Under the pieces are notes generated by a model. The model made no database searches. It was given only the letters and a program-made list of their open reading frames with translations, and had not been told where the DNA came from. Positions 29,277-44,200 of a stretch of 64,000 nucleotides of DNA are shown one piece after another (position 1 is the stretch's first letter; each line of letters opens with the position of its first letter). The stretch is from Acanthochromis polyacanthus (Eukaryota > Chordata > Actinopteri > Pomacentridae), in the NCBI RefSeq assembly GCF_021347895.1, contig NC_067118.1, positions 16,957,011 to 17,021,010 on the forward strand, written 5' to 3'. The translations under genes were made by a program, and so were the position numbers.

Positions 29277-32200
29277 CACACACAAGTAAATAGAACAAGT
29301 ACTTTAAAAAGTGTAAAAGTGTAGTGTAGAAGTGTTTATTCATGTACTAACATAATTGCACAAGGTTTTCTAGCCGTCCATCAGCCTGACGACCTGCACT
29401 GCAATCCGGTTCTCTCCGCCCTCCAACCTTCCTGATCGGGCCACCCTCCAGATCCCCTCCACCTCTGACCAACCAGATGCAGCCAGCACCACACCTGCAG
29501 GCTATATACCTGCAACCATGTCATTAGTCTGGATGGCTGGTATTCTTTGACCAGTCTGACCTGGTGCCTCTGTGTGTCTCTAACAGACATCTTCAACATC
29601 TCACTTCAGGTAGCAATGCTACCGTAGCACCCATTCCTGCTCAGTCCTTCACTGGGGTACTGGGTCCTGGACTTCCTGACAGGCAGGCACCAAATTGTCC
29701 GGATTCACATCACCTCCTCCCCAATCACCATCAACACTGGCTCGCCCCAGGGCTGTGTGTTGAGCCCCCTCCTGTTCACCCTGCTCACGTATGACTGCTC
29801 TGCAAAACATCTGAGCTGCCATATAGTGAAGTTCGCAGACGACACAGCAGTGGTGGGATGCATCACTAACAGCGATGAGTCCCACTACAGAGAGGAGGTA
29901 GAATTGCTGGTTGGCTGGTGCAGAGACAACAACCTCTGCATCAACGTCAAGAAGACCAAGGAGATGGTGGTGGACTTCTTCAGAGCCAGACGTCCCCCCC
30001 CAGTCCCCTGCACATCGACGGCGCTGACGTGGAGGTGGTCTCCACCTACAGATACCTGGGAGTACAATGTGTCTGTCTGAGGACCTCACCTGGAGCCACA
30101 ACACCTCCCAGCTGATTGATTAAGAAGGCCCATCAGTGCCTCTACTTCCTCAAGAAACTGCGGCGTGCCAGTCTGGGAGGCCCAGTCCTGAAGAGCTTCT
30201 ACCGACGGGCGTGGAGAGCATCCTCAGCACTGGCATCACAGTGTGGCATGGCAGCAGCACGGCTGCAGACAGGAAGGCTCTGCAGAGGGTGGTGAAAGCG
30301 GCTCAGAGGAGAGTAGGAGGCAGCCCACCCACCACCACTGACATTTGCACCAACAGATGCAGGAGGAGGGCCACCTCCATCCCAAAGGACTTCACCCACC
30401 CTGCGCACAAACACTTCAACCTTCTCCCTTCAGGGACTAGAACCACAAGACGAAGAAACGGCTTCTTCCCCGAAGCTGTCAGGCTGTTGAACTGTAGCAA
30501 GTCTCTGTAGACTTTGTTTTCGATCATCACCACCTCTCCCCGCAAACACACATGCCTGCACACATTCCCACATACATGCACACACGCAAACAGGCACACA
30601 CACACACATTCATACACACACTGCACTACTGTACTAGACTCTTTATTTTATTTATCTACTAAGAATCTGTCAACCACTACTTCGGAGCAAAAGCTCATGT
30701 CTGTATTGCTCTAACTGATGGTCTCATTGCACATCTATTTATGTTGTAGGGTATATATTAGTAGTGTCTTTTTATACTTACAGTGCCTTGTGAAAGTATT
30801 CGGCCCCCTTGAACTTTTCAACCTTTCGCCACATTTCAGGCTTCAAACATAAAGATATAATATTTTAATTTTTTGTCAAGAATCAACAACAAGTGGGACA
30901 CAATCGTGAAGTGGAACGAAATTTATTGGATATTTTATACTTTTTTAACAAATAAAAAACTGAAAATATTATTCGGCCCCCTTGCATTAATACTTTGTAG
31001 CGCCACCTTTTGCTGCAATTACAGCTGTAAGTCGCTTGGGGTATGTCTCTATCAGTTTTGCACACCGAGAGACTGAAATTCTTGCCCATTCTTCCTTGCA
31101 AAACAGCTCGAGCTCAGTGAGGTTGGATGGAGAGCGTTTGTGAACAGCAGTCTTCAGCTCTGCCCACAGATTCTCGATTGGATTCAGGTCTGGACTTTGA
31201 CTTGGCCATTCTAACACCTGGATACGTTTATTTGTGAACCATTCCATTGTAGATTTGGCTTTATGTTTTGGATCATTGTCCTGTTGGAAGATAAATCTCC
31301 GTCCCAGTCTCAGGTCTTTTGCAGACTCCAACAGGTTTTCTTCCAGAATGGTCCTGTATTTGGCTCCATTCATCTTCCCATCAATTTTAACCATCTTCCC
31401 TGTCCCTGCTGAAGAAAAGCAGGCCCAAACCATGAGGCTGCCACCACCATGTTTGACAGTGGGGATGGTGTGTTCAGGGTGATGAGCTGTGTTGCTTCTA
31501 CGCCAAACATATCGTTTTGCATTGTGGCCAAAAAGTTTGATTTTGGTTTCATCTGACCAGAGCACCTTCTTCCACATGTTTGGTGTGTCTCCCAGGTGGC
31601 TTGTGGCAAACTTCAAACCAGACTTTTTATGGATATCTTTGAGAAATGGCTTTCTTCTTGCCACTCTTCCATAAAGGCCAGATTTGTGCAGTGTACGACT
31701 GATTGTTGTCCTATGGACAGACTCTCCCACCTCAGCTGTAGATCTCTGCAGTTCATCCAGAGTGATCATGGGCCTCTTGGCTGCATCTCTGATCAGTCTT
31801 CTCCTTGTTGGAGGTGAAAGTTTAGAGGGACGGCCGGGTCTTGGTAGATTTGCAGTGGTCTGATACTCCTTCCATTTCAATATGATTGCTTGCACAGTGC
31901 TCCTTGAGATGTTTAAAGCTTGGGAAATCTTTTTGTATCCAAATCCGGCTTTAAACTTCTCCACAACAGTATCTCGGACCTGCCTGGTGTGTTCCTTGGT
32001 CTTCATGATGCTCTCTGCACTTTAAACAGAACCCTGAGACTATCACAGAGCAGGTGCATTTATACGGAGACTTGATTACACACAGGTGGATTCTATTTAT
32101 CATCATCAGTCATTTAGGACAACATTGGATCATTCAGAGATCCTCACTGAACTTCTGGAGTGAGTTTGCTGCACTGAAAGTAAAGGGGCCGAATAATATT

Positions 32201-35200
32201 GCACACCCCACTTTTCGGTTTTTTATTTGTTAAAAAAGTATAAAATATCCAATAAATTTCATTCCACTTCACGATTGTGTCCCACTTGTTGTTGATTCTT
32301 GACAAAAAATTAAAATTTTATATCTTTATGTTTGAAGCCTGAAATGTGGCGAAAGGTTGAAAAGTTCAAGGGGGCCGAATACTTTCGCAAGGCACTGTAT
32401 ATTGTCCTTTATGGAAGTGTCTTTTTATAATTATGCTTTATACTTGTCTTTTATGACTGAAACCGGGACCAGGGTCCAATTTCGTATTGTTGCATGTGGA
32501 ATGATATGACAATAAAGAACCTTTGACCTTTTTTTGATGAGTTTTGGTCTGTGGGTATGTGTGGTTGGGTTGGTGGGTAAAGCAGACCACTTCGGTCTGT
32601 AGACACACATGGTGAGGGCTACAGACACTATGGACTTAGTAAAGAAGCCATTCGAGTTTTGAGTCTTCGTTACCTGTGTGATCAATGTGTGTTGTGACCT
32701 GTGTGGTCAAATGTGTGAATGTAAGGCACCAGTTTTGGTTAGTTTGTTTTTGTATTGTTGTATTAGTATTTGTTACTGGTGGTGGGTGTTGCTGTTGTAC
32801 TTGTTTGGCTGGGGAGTTTTTTGTTTTGGGTTTAGATAATTTGGAAACTCTGTTAGCCTTCGTTTTGTTATATTCTGTTCTTTGATTTAGCAACACTCAC
32901 CAGTCTTGTGTTCATTGTTGTCACTTTAATGCTCCTTTGCCACTAAGCAATAAATCCCTTCACCTAAACCAACAACATCCTGGTTGTTTTTGTTAGATCC
33001 AGCCACCTCCTAGAGGTTGGATCGTAACAGTCACCAAATGAAATGGGCGTTTCAGGATTATTACTTTATAATGACGTATAATCAAATGTTTGCTCCCAGG
33101 CACAACCACATCTGGACCTGAACACATCATCTCGGGTACTGAGTCGACTATGCATACCTAACGCAATGATGGAGTCAGTGCCAAACCGGCCGCTGGACTA
33201 TTACACATGTGCCTTCCGTAAGTCAAAGATGAGCAGGTGAGCTAACTTTGGCAAACAGGAGGATCAGACCACTTGAATTTCAGCATATATATCAGTGTGT
33301 TTTGTAAAATGTATGGCTTTCTTTAGATTCCTTGGCTGTGGAGACCATGGAACATACTTCAGTAACACACAGAGACACCGTGTTGTAAGTGCCACAAGTC
33401 TAACACTATAACACTGTATTTGATGTATTCAGTATTTAAGTGACCTCATGGAGTGAGTGCTTTACTTCAGGTGTATGAGATTCTCTCCAGGACAGTGTAT
33501 GGCAAAAGGAAGAGGGCTGAGGTTGGTGTTGACAGGCTGGTGAATGAGGGGGCCTACACAGCAGCTTTCCCCCTGCATGAGGTGAGATATTATCTGCTCT
33601 CTAGCCTGAACTGTGCTGTTTCCCCTCTGTAATCAGCAGCATGTTTGTTTTCCCACAGGGTCCTTTCCAGCTTCCAAAATATGAGATTCGCCCTGAAGAG
33701 CTGAACCAGAGGCAGGTTCTGTACCACTACTGGGCCCGCTGGTGCAAATGGTACAAGTATCAACCACTAGACCACATCAGGGAGTACTTTGGAGAGAAAA
33801 TTGCACTCTACTTTGCCTGGCTGGGTAAGTAAAAAAATCTTATTTAGATATATTAGGAATGCAACACACTTTATTATGTGGATATAATGTGATTCCTGTT
33901 GACATTGTGCCACAGAGAATTCCAATCTCTGCCAGTTTCCAGACTTCTTAATTGCTTTATACAATTCTAGTTTTGAATACCAAACACAAAGGAAAGTCAT
34001 TGTATTACAGTCTTGTGTTCAAATATACACATTTAGAGCTCTTGTTGTTTGTCCAACAAACACCAGACCGCCAAGACATTTCAACACATATGAAGCATGT
34101 GTGCTACTGGAGTGGATGAAGGATTGTGGAGGCTTTTTTTGTTTGTTGTTGGTGCATGAATGTGTGTAGTACTTTGTCAGATGCTTCAGGGCTTTGTGCA
34201 CAGTAGCCACAGTGAAAAAATCTTGTAGGCTAATTTTACAGCCAGGAAATGGTGTTGGGTGGTTTTCTTGTGTTAGAGTAAACCAGCCTGTTGTTGGGAA
34301 TATTCTGATATTATAGGATAACATTTCTGAACCTGCCTGCTAGAGGAGAAGAGTCAGTGGAGAATGTGATCTCTGAAGAAATACTGGGGGCTCTAGTTTT
34401 CCTAACTAGCAGGTTTTCCCTCTCTGTGTGGTCCTCTGACAGACGATGTACGATGTATGGCCCCTAACCTGGGAATATTCTTTTATGTCAACAACTTTAG
34501 GACTAAAATCTGAACCAGTGGAGCTTCTGCAGTTCCACAAGTTCTTCATACAAGGACCATACTGTACAAGAAAGCTTCACTGTTTCAACTCCTTGCCTGG
34601 TAGATTCCTCTGCAAAAATCCAAAGCATATTTTACATTTCTTTTTAAATTAAACAGCAGAGGTATTTGGCATGGGAAGTAAGAAAAAAGAATGTAGCGTA
34701 CATTAAATTTCATCACCAGAAAATGCAAGAACAGGCTGGAGACAACAGGAATATTATACTCAGGATGAACTATGCAACACTCCTCCATTAAACGTGCTGC
34801 TGCATAGCTCCACATCAGCACAGAGCTGCAGTCTAATGGAGCTTTGTCTCTGCAGGTTTCTACACAGCCTGGCTGCTGCCAGCTGCAGTAGTTGGAACCC
34901 TGATCTTTGTGTCTGGAGTCATGTCCATGGGTAACAACACACCAGCGTGAGTCTCCACACGATACACAAAATACATGCTTAAATGCACAACATAAAATGG
35001 CCGACATGGAGCAACTTAGCTTTAAACAAAACAACACACAACTGTTCATATGCGACTATTCTATTTAGCTGAGCTAATATGTCGGTCAAATCTTGATTAA
35101 ACAAATTTCACCCATAAAGGTGAATTTAAAAGGTCACCGGCCCAGGGTTTTAGTGCCCCAGTCTGGAAAAGATGTTTTGCTACATGACATTCCTTATACT

Positions 35201-38200
35201 TTATTTCCCATCCTCTCACTCTCATTGACATACGTCCTGTAGGACATTATGTTGTACTCCGTCAAGGTTAGGTCTAGAAATGAACTCATAAGTAAACTTT
35301 GTGGTCACTTGAAAATGTTTGAGCTGTCTGTCCATTTCTCCCTGCTGTTGTAAAAGATTTTTAAATTTTTGTATCAGTATTTATAAGGAGGATTTTTCTG
35401 AACTAACCGAGAATCCACTTACTTTAGAATAAATCTAAACAGAGCTATTTCTTAGCAGTCAACCTCTGCATGCAGGGTCTTCTTAGATTCATGTTGTCCT
35501 GTAGAGTGAGATTGCCAGCTCTCTAAAAAGTAAAATTTATGTAAAATGAACACTCTAAATCAAAGCTGTCAAACTCATTTTAGTTCAGGGTCCACATTCA
35601 GCCCAATTTGATCTCCAGTGGGCTGGACCAGTAAAATCAGAACATGTAACAACAACAACTCCAAATTTTTCCTTTTTAGTGCAAAAAGATACATTCTGAA
35701 AATTTTCACATTTAAGGAATTATCTTTTTACAAAACATGAACAGCCTGAAAATTCTTTAAGAAAAACATTGTGCCTTTACAAATTATCTGAACTATATAG
35801 TATTTACTTTACGGTCAAAATGACAAGTCAGAGGAAAAAAAAGACAAAACAACAAAATATTGCAAAAATGGACAAACGACACGGAGAACCCTGGTGCAGA
35901 CACAGATAAAAGACAGATGGTTCTAAAGAACTTACTTTTACAAAAAACAAACTGAACTCAAGGAAGAGCAGGAAACAAAACTGGAGAAGAAAAGCTAAAC
36001 CAGACCTAATACAAAAATATGCAAGACAACTAAACTCAAACAAAAACTAACTACACTACACAGGAACACTAGGAAAATGCAGGCAGAATAACTAAACTAA
36101 GTCAACAAACGGTGTACTCACAAACCCAGGGGGAACAAAACTAAGGAGGCAAAGTAGGCAGGCATGGGGAATCAAGAAGCTGGCAGGAGACGAGACTGGC
36201 AGACAGACAGCTGGAGACGGAGAGGGGATCGGCGGTTATCCAGGGATGGAGGGTGACGAGAGTCCAGGTGGGCTATGGCAGCCTGGAAGTAAGCTGGATC
36301 GGTGGGAAAGCAGAGTCATGTGGGGATCAGAGTCAATGGTCCGGCAAGGAGTGATTGAATGAACAGATTTCATATAGCTGGAGGTGAGGGAGAGAACGGG
36401 TGAGTGGAGTGAACCAAATACTGCCGCTGACGCACATGACTGCAATCGGACTACACGGTGACCCTAAAGTTTGGAAACAAATGAAAAGTCTATAATCCAA
36501 ATAATATAATGTTATTTCAATAAATCAGTACCACAGATATATTCAGAAGAGTATCAGATTAGTGTAAAAACAAACATATTTCGACATGTTCATGTTTGTT
36601 TCTTATACAAAGACGTGAACATTTCCACCAACTGGTTACACTGGTTACACTGGTTACACTGGTATCTTCTGAAATGTACCTTCATTTATGCTTATGAAGG
36701 TTCCTCAAACTGGCCAGTAAATGTTACCTCATAGTACTTTTTGATGTTTAAAAGAATTAAAACGGTCAGATACTTTACCATCAATATTGAAATCTGACAC
36801 TGATGGCCTGCATTTTGAAGTTATGCTCCACCATACCTGTATCTAATGGTTCTATTAATTTTCTTCCGAGTTATTGCACTCGGCAAATACTGTGCTTTCA
36901 AGTTATTTTATTATGCTATAACAAAAATGGGTAAAATAAGAGTGAATTCATGCACCCCCAACTCAAATAGACACTGCAGTTAAACTTTGTTTCCAAACTT
37001 ATGGGTCACCCTGTACAGCCAGGAGATGCAGAGAGAGTGAGATAGTGATGAGAGTGACAGGAGGGAGAGATGACAGACAGTTCAAAACACATAAACAGAT
37101 GAGGAACCAGGGGAGAAAGGAGGAAGAAGGGCCGGGGCTGGAGTAGGTGTAACAGTGTCTGGCTTATCTGAGATTAAAAAACTTATTTTAAGCAATCTGG
37201 GCAAGTGAAATGTTCTTGTTCTGTTGTCAGACACTTTAGCTTATTTTAAATGAAGTTTCTCCCATTGTACTGCATTTTTTTCTTGCTTTTGAAAGTTAAG
37301 TTTTTGCAGTGCAGACTTGATACCATCATGTTTGTTCAGAGACACATAGCAAAACCTGCACTTACAGAGCATCGCTGGCTTCCAGCACCAGAGCCACAGT
37401 TCAACTCTATACTTAATGCACGGACATGAGATTAGTATCGATCTACTCATCTTCCTCTCAGATAGAAAGAAAACAAGCATATTGCAACTCTTCTTTTAAG
37501 GCATACCATGATTGCCTGGAAATAAAATGCGGCATAAACACTTTTGAAAATTACATCCAGCAATCACAACTTCACATGCAAATATATCAAACAGTCTGCT
37601 CTGCATAAAAACAAGCTTCACAATTATACAGTCAACACATGGTATGTTTATTCAAGTTCATTATACATTATTTATCAACACAGTGCACTCTACTCTACCA
37701 ATATAGCATTGTGAATTCAGTTCCTTTTCAGATATGGCATCCCTGTCTCTACCCTAAAACTGTCTTTTCATTTGGTCACTAATCTACTTCTGTGGCATCC
37801 TATTGATTTTGACATAAATATCATCCTACTGTGTCATAGGTGAGGTAAAAGAGACAATATTAGACAGCTCAATATCTTCGGAAAGGAAACAACCAAATGG
37901 CCATTAGCTCACACCGTAGATTAAAGCCATTGATTAGTAGAGAGTGGGTGGAAAACAGTGTGGCAACAAGAAGCTGCAGCTGTCTCATGTGATAATGGAC
38001 TATTAGTGCACAATAATTTCCTCATTACAAAAAACAGACAAATGTCTCTCAGTAAGCCTGGGTGCTATTTCTATACTAGGCCTGATGTGTAGTTAGGGTT
38101 TTAGTAATTTTGTTGATAATTCCAAATTTGGAAAGTATAGTATCCTTGGACACAAGGAGATTTAAACAACTTTCATCTGCTTTTTTAAAATTTCTGTCTT

Positions 38201-41200
38201 TGAATCAGTATATCTTAGGTTAAAATCCATTACAGTTTGAGCGCTCAATCTCTTTGCTCTCACATTAATAACTAGAATTGTATTGTATGTGATTTTACAG
38301 CCAAATATCTGTCTATCTCAAGACCGGAAAAGCAGTCCAGCTTGAATGAATGTTTTCTCACTGGTAATTAAACTGTGTCTCTGTCTGCCAACAGAAAGGA
38401 AATCTGTAGCAGTGGAGCTAGTTATCAGATGTGTCCACTCTGTAAAACATGTCAGGCCTGGAACATGTCTGAAATCTGCACTATGGCTAAGGTGAAGAAC
38501 TTTCACTGGTAAACAACTCAGTTTATAACCACAATGCTAATTGAGTTAGAGCTAATGTTTGAATGCACCTTTCTCTGTTGCAGTTGGGCTATTTGTTCGA
38601 CCACCCAGGTACAGTGTTCTTCAGTGTGTTCATGTCCTTCTGGGCTGTAACCTTTCTGGAGTACTGGAAGCGGAAGATGGCCACTCTGGCCCATCACTGG
38701 GACTGCATGGACTTCCATGAAGAAGAGGTCTCATAATTATTTTTTTCTTCTTTGCTTTCAGTTTGAGTATAACCATACTGATCTCATATACTTAATGGTT
38801 TGTAGGAATGTCAGAATGTCTTTTTTGAGGGGCTAGAAAAACCCAAATAGTTTAATTTCCGCCATAATGCATGGAAAACCCAGGTCTTTAACTGCATAAA
38901 AATGCATTTTTTTTTTCATCATTTATCTTATCGTACACAGAGTGGCTAGTAATGTTGCCTTTTATGCAGAGTGAAAAACACAGAAAGGAAATGAATTAAC
39001 CCACGAGTTCACATATCTGAAGTCATCATGCCTGAAGTCTGCAGTTGGACTCAGCAACCCAGTAAAAAGTATGTCTATTTATGTTGAGCACTGTATGCTG
39101 ACTGTGTCCTGTCAGGAGCGTCCTCGGCCAGAATTTGCAGCCATGGCCCCAACTATGGAGCAAAATCCAGTGACCGGGGTCAAGGAGCCCTACTTTCCAG
39201 AAAAGACCAGGCTGTCTCGCATGTTCACTGGCTCCATGGTCATCATAATGATGGTGAGTCACTTAAGAAATGTTTTGAAGACAGACGCTGGTTTTGAATT
39301 TCAGATGTATGAACTTAGCTTTGCTGTTAATAAATAATGAAAGCAGCTTTTATTTCTACCAGTCATAGTGACTAGTCAGTGTCACTGACCACTCATCTGC
39401 TGAGTAAACTGCAATGCAACTTCGTATTGTGTTTAATCTGATTCTAATAAAACAATTTTAAATGCAAAATCCTGATCAGTCCCCTTATCCTTGATGTCCT
39501 TTTCCTATTCTTACAGTAGATTTCTTATTTAGTTTCACTGAACAGTCTCAGTCTCTTGAGCTTCTGTTTTTGTGATAATGAAGGTAAACAAGGTGGGGTT
39601 TACACCTTTGTGCTATTCTACTAAACCCTGCAATGATAACTGAACCTGCTTCAGGTCAGATGCCTACAGAGCTAGATATGGACTAATAATCTCAGACATA
39701 CACTGTATGCTGTGTTTAGGATTAACTTCTTCATAAACAGGGATCTGAGGCTTTCACATACCCCTCCTCTGACAATAGTGACAGTGAAGGATAAATTTAA
39801 AAAAAATGCAACTGTTTCGCCTCTTTGGTACAGTGTATCTATACATAGCACAATCCCTTTCAAATTCAAAACAAGTAAAAACACCAGTTGTGTATTTTAG
39901 CATAAAATGGTATTGGAAATATAGATGTAAGATGCTAATAAGGAATTTCCATCCAAAAACTTAGCTTGGTTGCAAGTTCATTTGCAGAAACCGAAAATGG
40001 TAGAATTTATCATTGGACTGCATCTGGGATAAGGTAACTAAGTTATTCTGACTGGTTTCCATGTGAATGATAGCTGATCAGATCTGTCATAGGAAGATGT
40101 CATTATTGCATGGGGATGTCCAGGATGGTGAAAGACTGAAACTGAATCAGTAAAGTGCATGCAACTGTACTGCTTACTCTTGCAAATGCAGTTGACGCTA
40201 TTTTGAGGTGTCAGGTTATAGGAGTGATGTAGATGATGATGATAGCTGCACTTCATTTGCCTTTGAATGTGTTAAACAATTTGGAGTAGTGAATGTTGTA
40301 CAACTTTGGGGTGTTATTTCTATGTTTTTGATCAAATAAAATATTTAAAATTCATTCTTTATTTATCCACAATTTCCCTGTTTTCCCTCTCAGCTGTGTG
40401 TCGTGATGATCTTCCTGGTGACAGTGGTCATGTGCCGTGGTATCATCAGCGTGATGATGTTCCATACTGGGAGCCCTGTGCTGCGTACAGAGGTATAAAT
40501 ATGTTTATACAATTTGTTATATTCTGAATATTTTGCAGTTTGCCTAAAAAATGCAGCACCTCTCAAAGTGTATGTTCTTATTGAGAATCAAAAACTAATT
40601 ATTTTGAAAGGCTGTCTTGAAAATACTGCCCCAAAAACAGAAACTCAATGGAACAAAGGCAATGCATTTACAAACACTGACACATAACTTAGAAAATGTG
40701 TGATCACTGAAACTAAATTAAAATACGCCTTCTAATTACCTGAACTGCATGAACAACAGAACATTCCCAGTTTTGGACCAATGATCTGTGTCTATTGTCA
40801 TTTCTAAATCATGGCTCCATATCGATAACAATTACACGAGGATCTAAAATATCTGATCATGAGGGTTCACAAAGATACAATGGATACAGAAAGGTTGGAG
40901 ACCAATTAAAACTCAGAGGAAACACAGTTGCAACAGTAATCAGTAGGTATAGCACAGGGATTATGAATGAAATTTAGAGTTTCTGTGTTGGCTCAAGCAA
41001 TATGAAAGACAGCATAACATCAATCTACGGTCACTGTCTAAGAAAGATATTTGTTTGACTTAGATGATGTCCAGCATGCTTGGCACCCAATCAGGACAAC
41101 AACAATGAATCAGTACTCCTGGCAGTGAAGTATGGGGATGGGAGTGTGATGACCACGCGCTGCATTAAAGCAAAAAAAAAATAAAAAAGTTTGGGAGATG

Positions 41201-44200
41201 ATATTCTTAGATGATGCAATGAGTTCCTCTGGATATAGCAAAATACTGACTGACAAGATGATTCTCAATCTGCAGAAGCTTAGCAGCAGCAGAGGAATAT
41301 TCCAGCATGGTAGCATGCGAAAGCAAATTGTCAAAAGTGAAAACTGACCTGGACAAGTATGTTCCCTGACTTCATTCTTAAAAAGAGGGCCAGAGCAACA
41401 TAAGTAGTCCACCAAAGACGGCTGGCAAAAATAGTCTCTGAACAATGACAGAACATCTCTCCTTAAATCTGATGTCCTCAATGTCAAGGAGGATTGAGTC
41501 TGTCATCAGAAATAAAGGTGGAGACAAGGTATCGAAGAATTAAAGATTGGAATCTGAATAGCACAAGGTGCACTGACATTTTTTGCTTTTGTTCCTATTG
41601 TGTTTTTAATACAGTGAATCTAAACTATTAGTATCATACCTTTGTGACTTCTTTTCCAGGCAGGCACCATAGCAAACATCTCCAGCAGTATTGTAAATCT
41701 GGGTCTGATCCTGCTGATGGGGCGTGTCTACACTGCTTTAGCTGAACAGCTCACTAAATGGGGTAAGTTCTGCCCTCTAGCAACTAAAACCTCTGTTATG
41801 TATTGATATCAGCTTGTCACTTGATATCCTCTAAATAAAAGCTAAGACTTCTCAAAGAGCTGATGAAGGTCTTCAATTTGATCCCAGCATCTGGGTTAAC
41901 ATAAACTTTCCTAACATTCTGCTTTTGCTAATTCTAAAATGTCTCAGCTAAAAGCACACTGAATGTCCTGCTGTTGGCTCTCAGAATGAACACAAGTCTT
42001 ATCGCACTCTCAGCATCTGAGGAACTGAGGATTAAGTATTACATTTGGCAGCTTCCTCACAATAATAAGAATTCTTAGTGTTTGACACGCTTTGTGGCTA
42101 GTTTGACTAACAACACCATTTGCTTTTATCATATGTCCATGAGTCAAAGTTCTGTCAAACCTTAGTGGTGAGGAATGTTCAGAGATGGTACAAAATTCAG
42201 ACCAATGTGAAAAAAAAACAGTTAAAAAGGACTGTGTGTGTTTCTGTTTTTGTGTGCCCTCTTATGCTTCTATGCTCACAAATACTGTATACATATAGTT
42301 ATACATATCATACAGCAAAATTCCCAACAACACTGTTTACGTTCACATATATTTCTGTTTCTGCATCAGAAATTGAACAAATTCAACATTAGCTGAATCC
42401 AAAGCCAAATAAGGCTACATGTTAACCATCAGTCACTTTAAAGCCATTTCCAGGTTGCTGCTCTACACCACTAAAAGACTGATTTTATAACCATAGCGTT
42501 GTCTGACAAACTCGCCATACACGATGTAAAGTCAGTGACTGTGCCAGGAATTCAACAATATTTACAAAACTAATGATTGCTCAGAAAGAAAAGTAGAGAC
42601 AACAGAAAGTCCTGGCCTCACACACTCTTTCATATCTGTCAGCTGCTCCACTGTGAACTATTCTGGTCCTTGTCAATCACAGAGGACACAGGCTGGGACA
42701 GTACCTCAGTAACAGTTAAAGCTACATTGAAACAGACTGCTTAACAGGGCTAAATCCAGGAGTTATACAGTCGTGATAAAATTAACAATCTTTTTATTAT
42801 TTTTTGCTGAAAAATTGAAGGACACCTTCTGGAGACCATTTTAACTCATTAATTTGCTATGAAGAGGGACAATTTGGGACCTTTAATGTATTTTATGCTG
42901 TTTGTATTTTCACTGTTGCAGAGATGCACCGAACACAAACCCAGTATGACAATGCTTTCATCTTCAAGGTGTTCATCTTCCAGTTTGTCAACTTCTACTC
43001 ATCTCCTTTCTATGTTGCTTTCTTTAAAGGAAGGTGAGACATTAGTCAGTCACAGCACATTCTTAAAAACGATTGTGACATGTATTTACCTGTGTTATTC
43101 TTCACTGTGTGGCTAGGTTTGTGGGCTACCCTTCAAACTATGGAACCCTGTTTGGGATGAGAAATGAAGACGTGAGTCCCTTGTCTCTGTAGATTCTCAA
43201 TCATGCAGGTCATGGTAATCCTAAGTGATTCAGTTGAAGACAACTGGACCTCACCAGTTGTCTTCAACTGAAGCACTTAGTAGTTGAGTTCCTTCTTGTA
43301 CATTGGGTTAATAAATGACACCTTCTATAGTTTGTTATATATAAGCATATAACAGTGTTGTCCAACTCATCATACCTGCATGTCTTCATGTTACAGTGTG
43401 GTCCTGGCGGTTGCCTCATTGAGCTGGCTGAACAGCTCTTCATCATAATGGTGGGAAAACAGCTCATCAACAACATTCAGGAGTTCATTATCCCGTACGT
43501 TACCACACAGTCAACACATGCAAGGATATTTTTTTTGCAAAATTAATCTAATATGTTATTTCGGTAAATTTTGTGTTCCTAGTGTCTGACATAATTCAGG
43601 TTTTTGATAGTTCTCCCTTCTTTATTTTGGTGATTCCTTTAATTAACAGACCAGGGTGTAGGATTTAGCATCTATTGATAGAAACAGGGTGTAAGAACTC
43701 TGGCTTCAGGGAAGAGATTTTGTGTTTTTCACCATTGTTGCTTCTCTTACAGACTGCATGCTACTAAATCCTTCAGACTGCTACTTTAACAGCTCCGAGG
43801 CTTTGGATTTTTTTCAAATCTGCATGACGACCATGAATACCATTAATATGAATTTCAAATTAAAGTTGTCACAAAGAAAATACATTGCACAGAAAATGGT
43901 AGTAGGCAGAGGTGTCAAATAGAATCGAAGAGAGCAAGTTAAAAGTGCTGCGTCAGGTAGTTCTGCATCTTGACTGCAGTTGTTTGGAGCAGTAAATCTC
44001 AGTCCTGTACCTCTGCAGCACTGGCACAATGTGTGTGTGAAGGAAACAAATTCAAATACGCAAGGGGCCTTGTAACAGTGTTTCTGAGTTAGCTTAAGTT
44101 CCTATAAGAGACCTACAGCCATGGCCATAAGTTTGGACACAATCCAAATCCAGGTTCACATCTCCAAAATGAAATATATTTCATTTTGGTTGATGGCTAT

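Larger units (their letters stand above)
29375..32525 (+). mobile_element. CR1/L2-type LINE 3' region, interrupted by a Tc1
   Basis: Reverse-transcriptase remnants read on the + strand: [15 protein letters not shown] and FADDTAVVG (the palm YADD/FADD motif), then [17 protein letters not shown] and, after frameshifts, [18 protein letters not shown], the C-terminal block of this clade. The 3' tail (ggaatgatatgacaataaag, 32500-32518) lies on the far side of a Tc1 inserted at 30781-32398. Several frameshifts; only the 3' third of the ORF is present. Dead copy. Confidence 0.8.
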
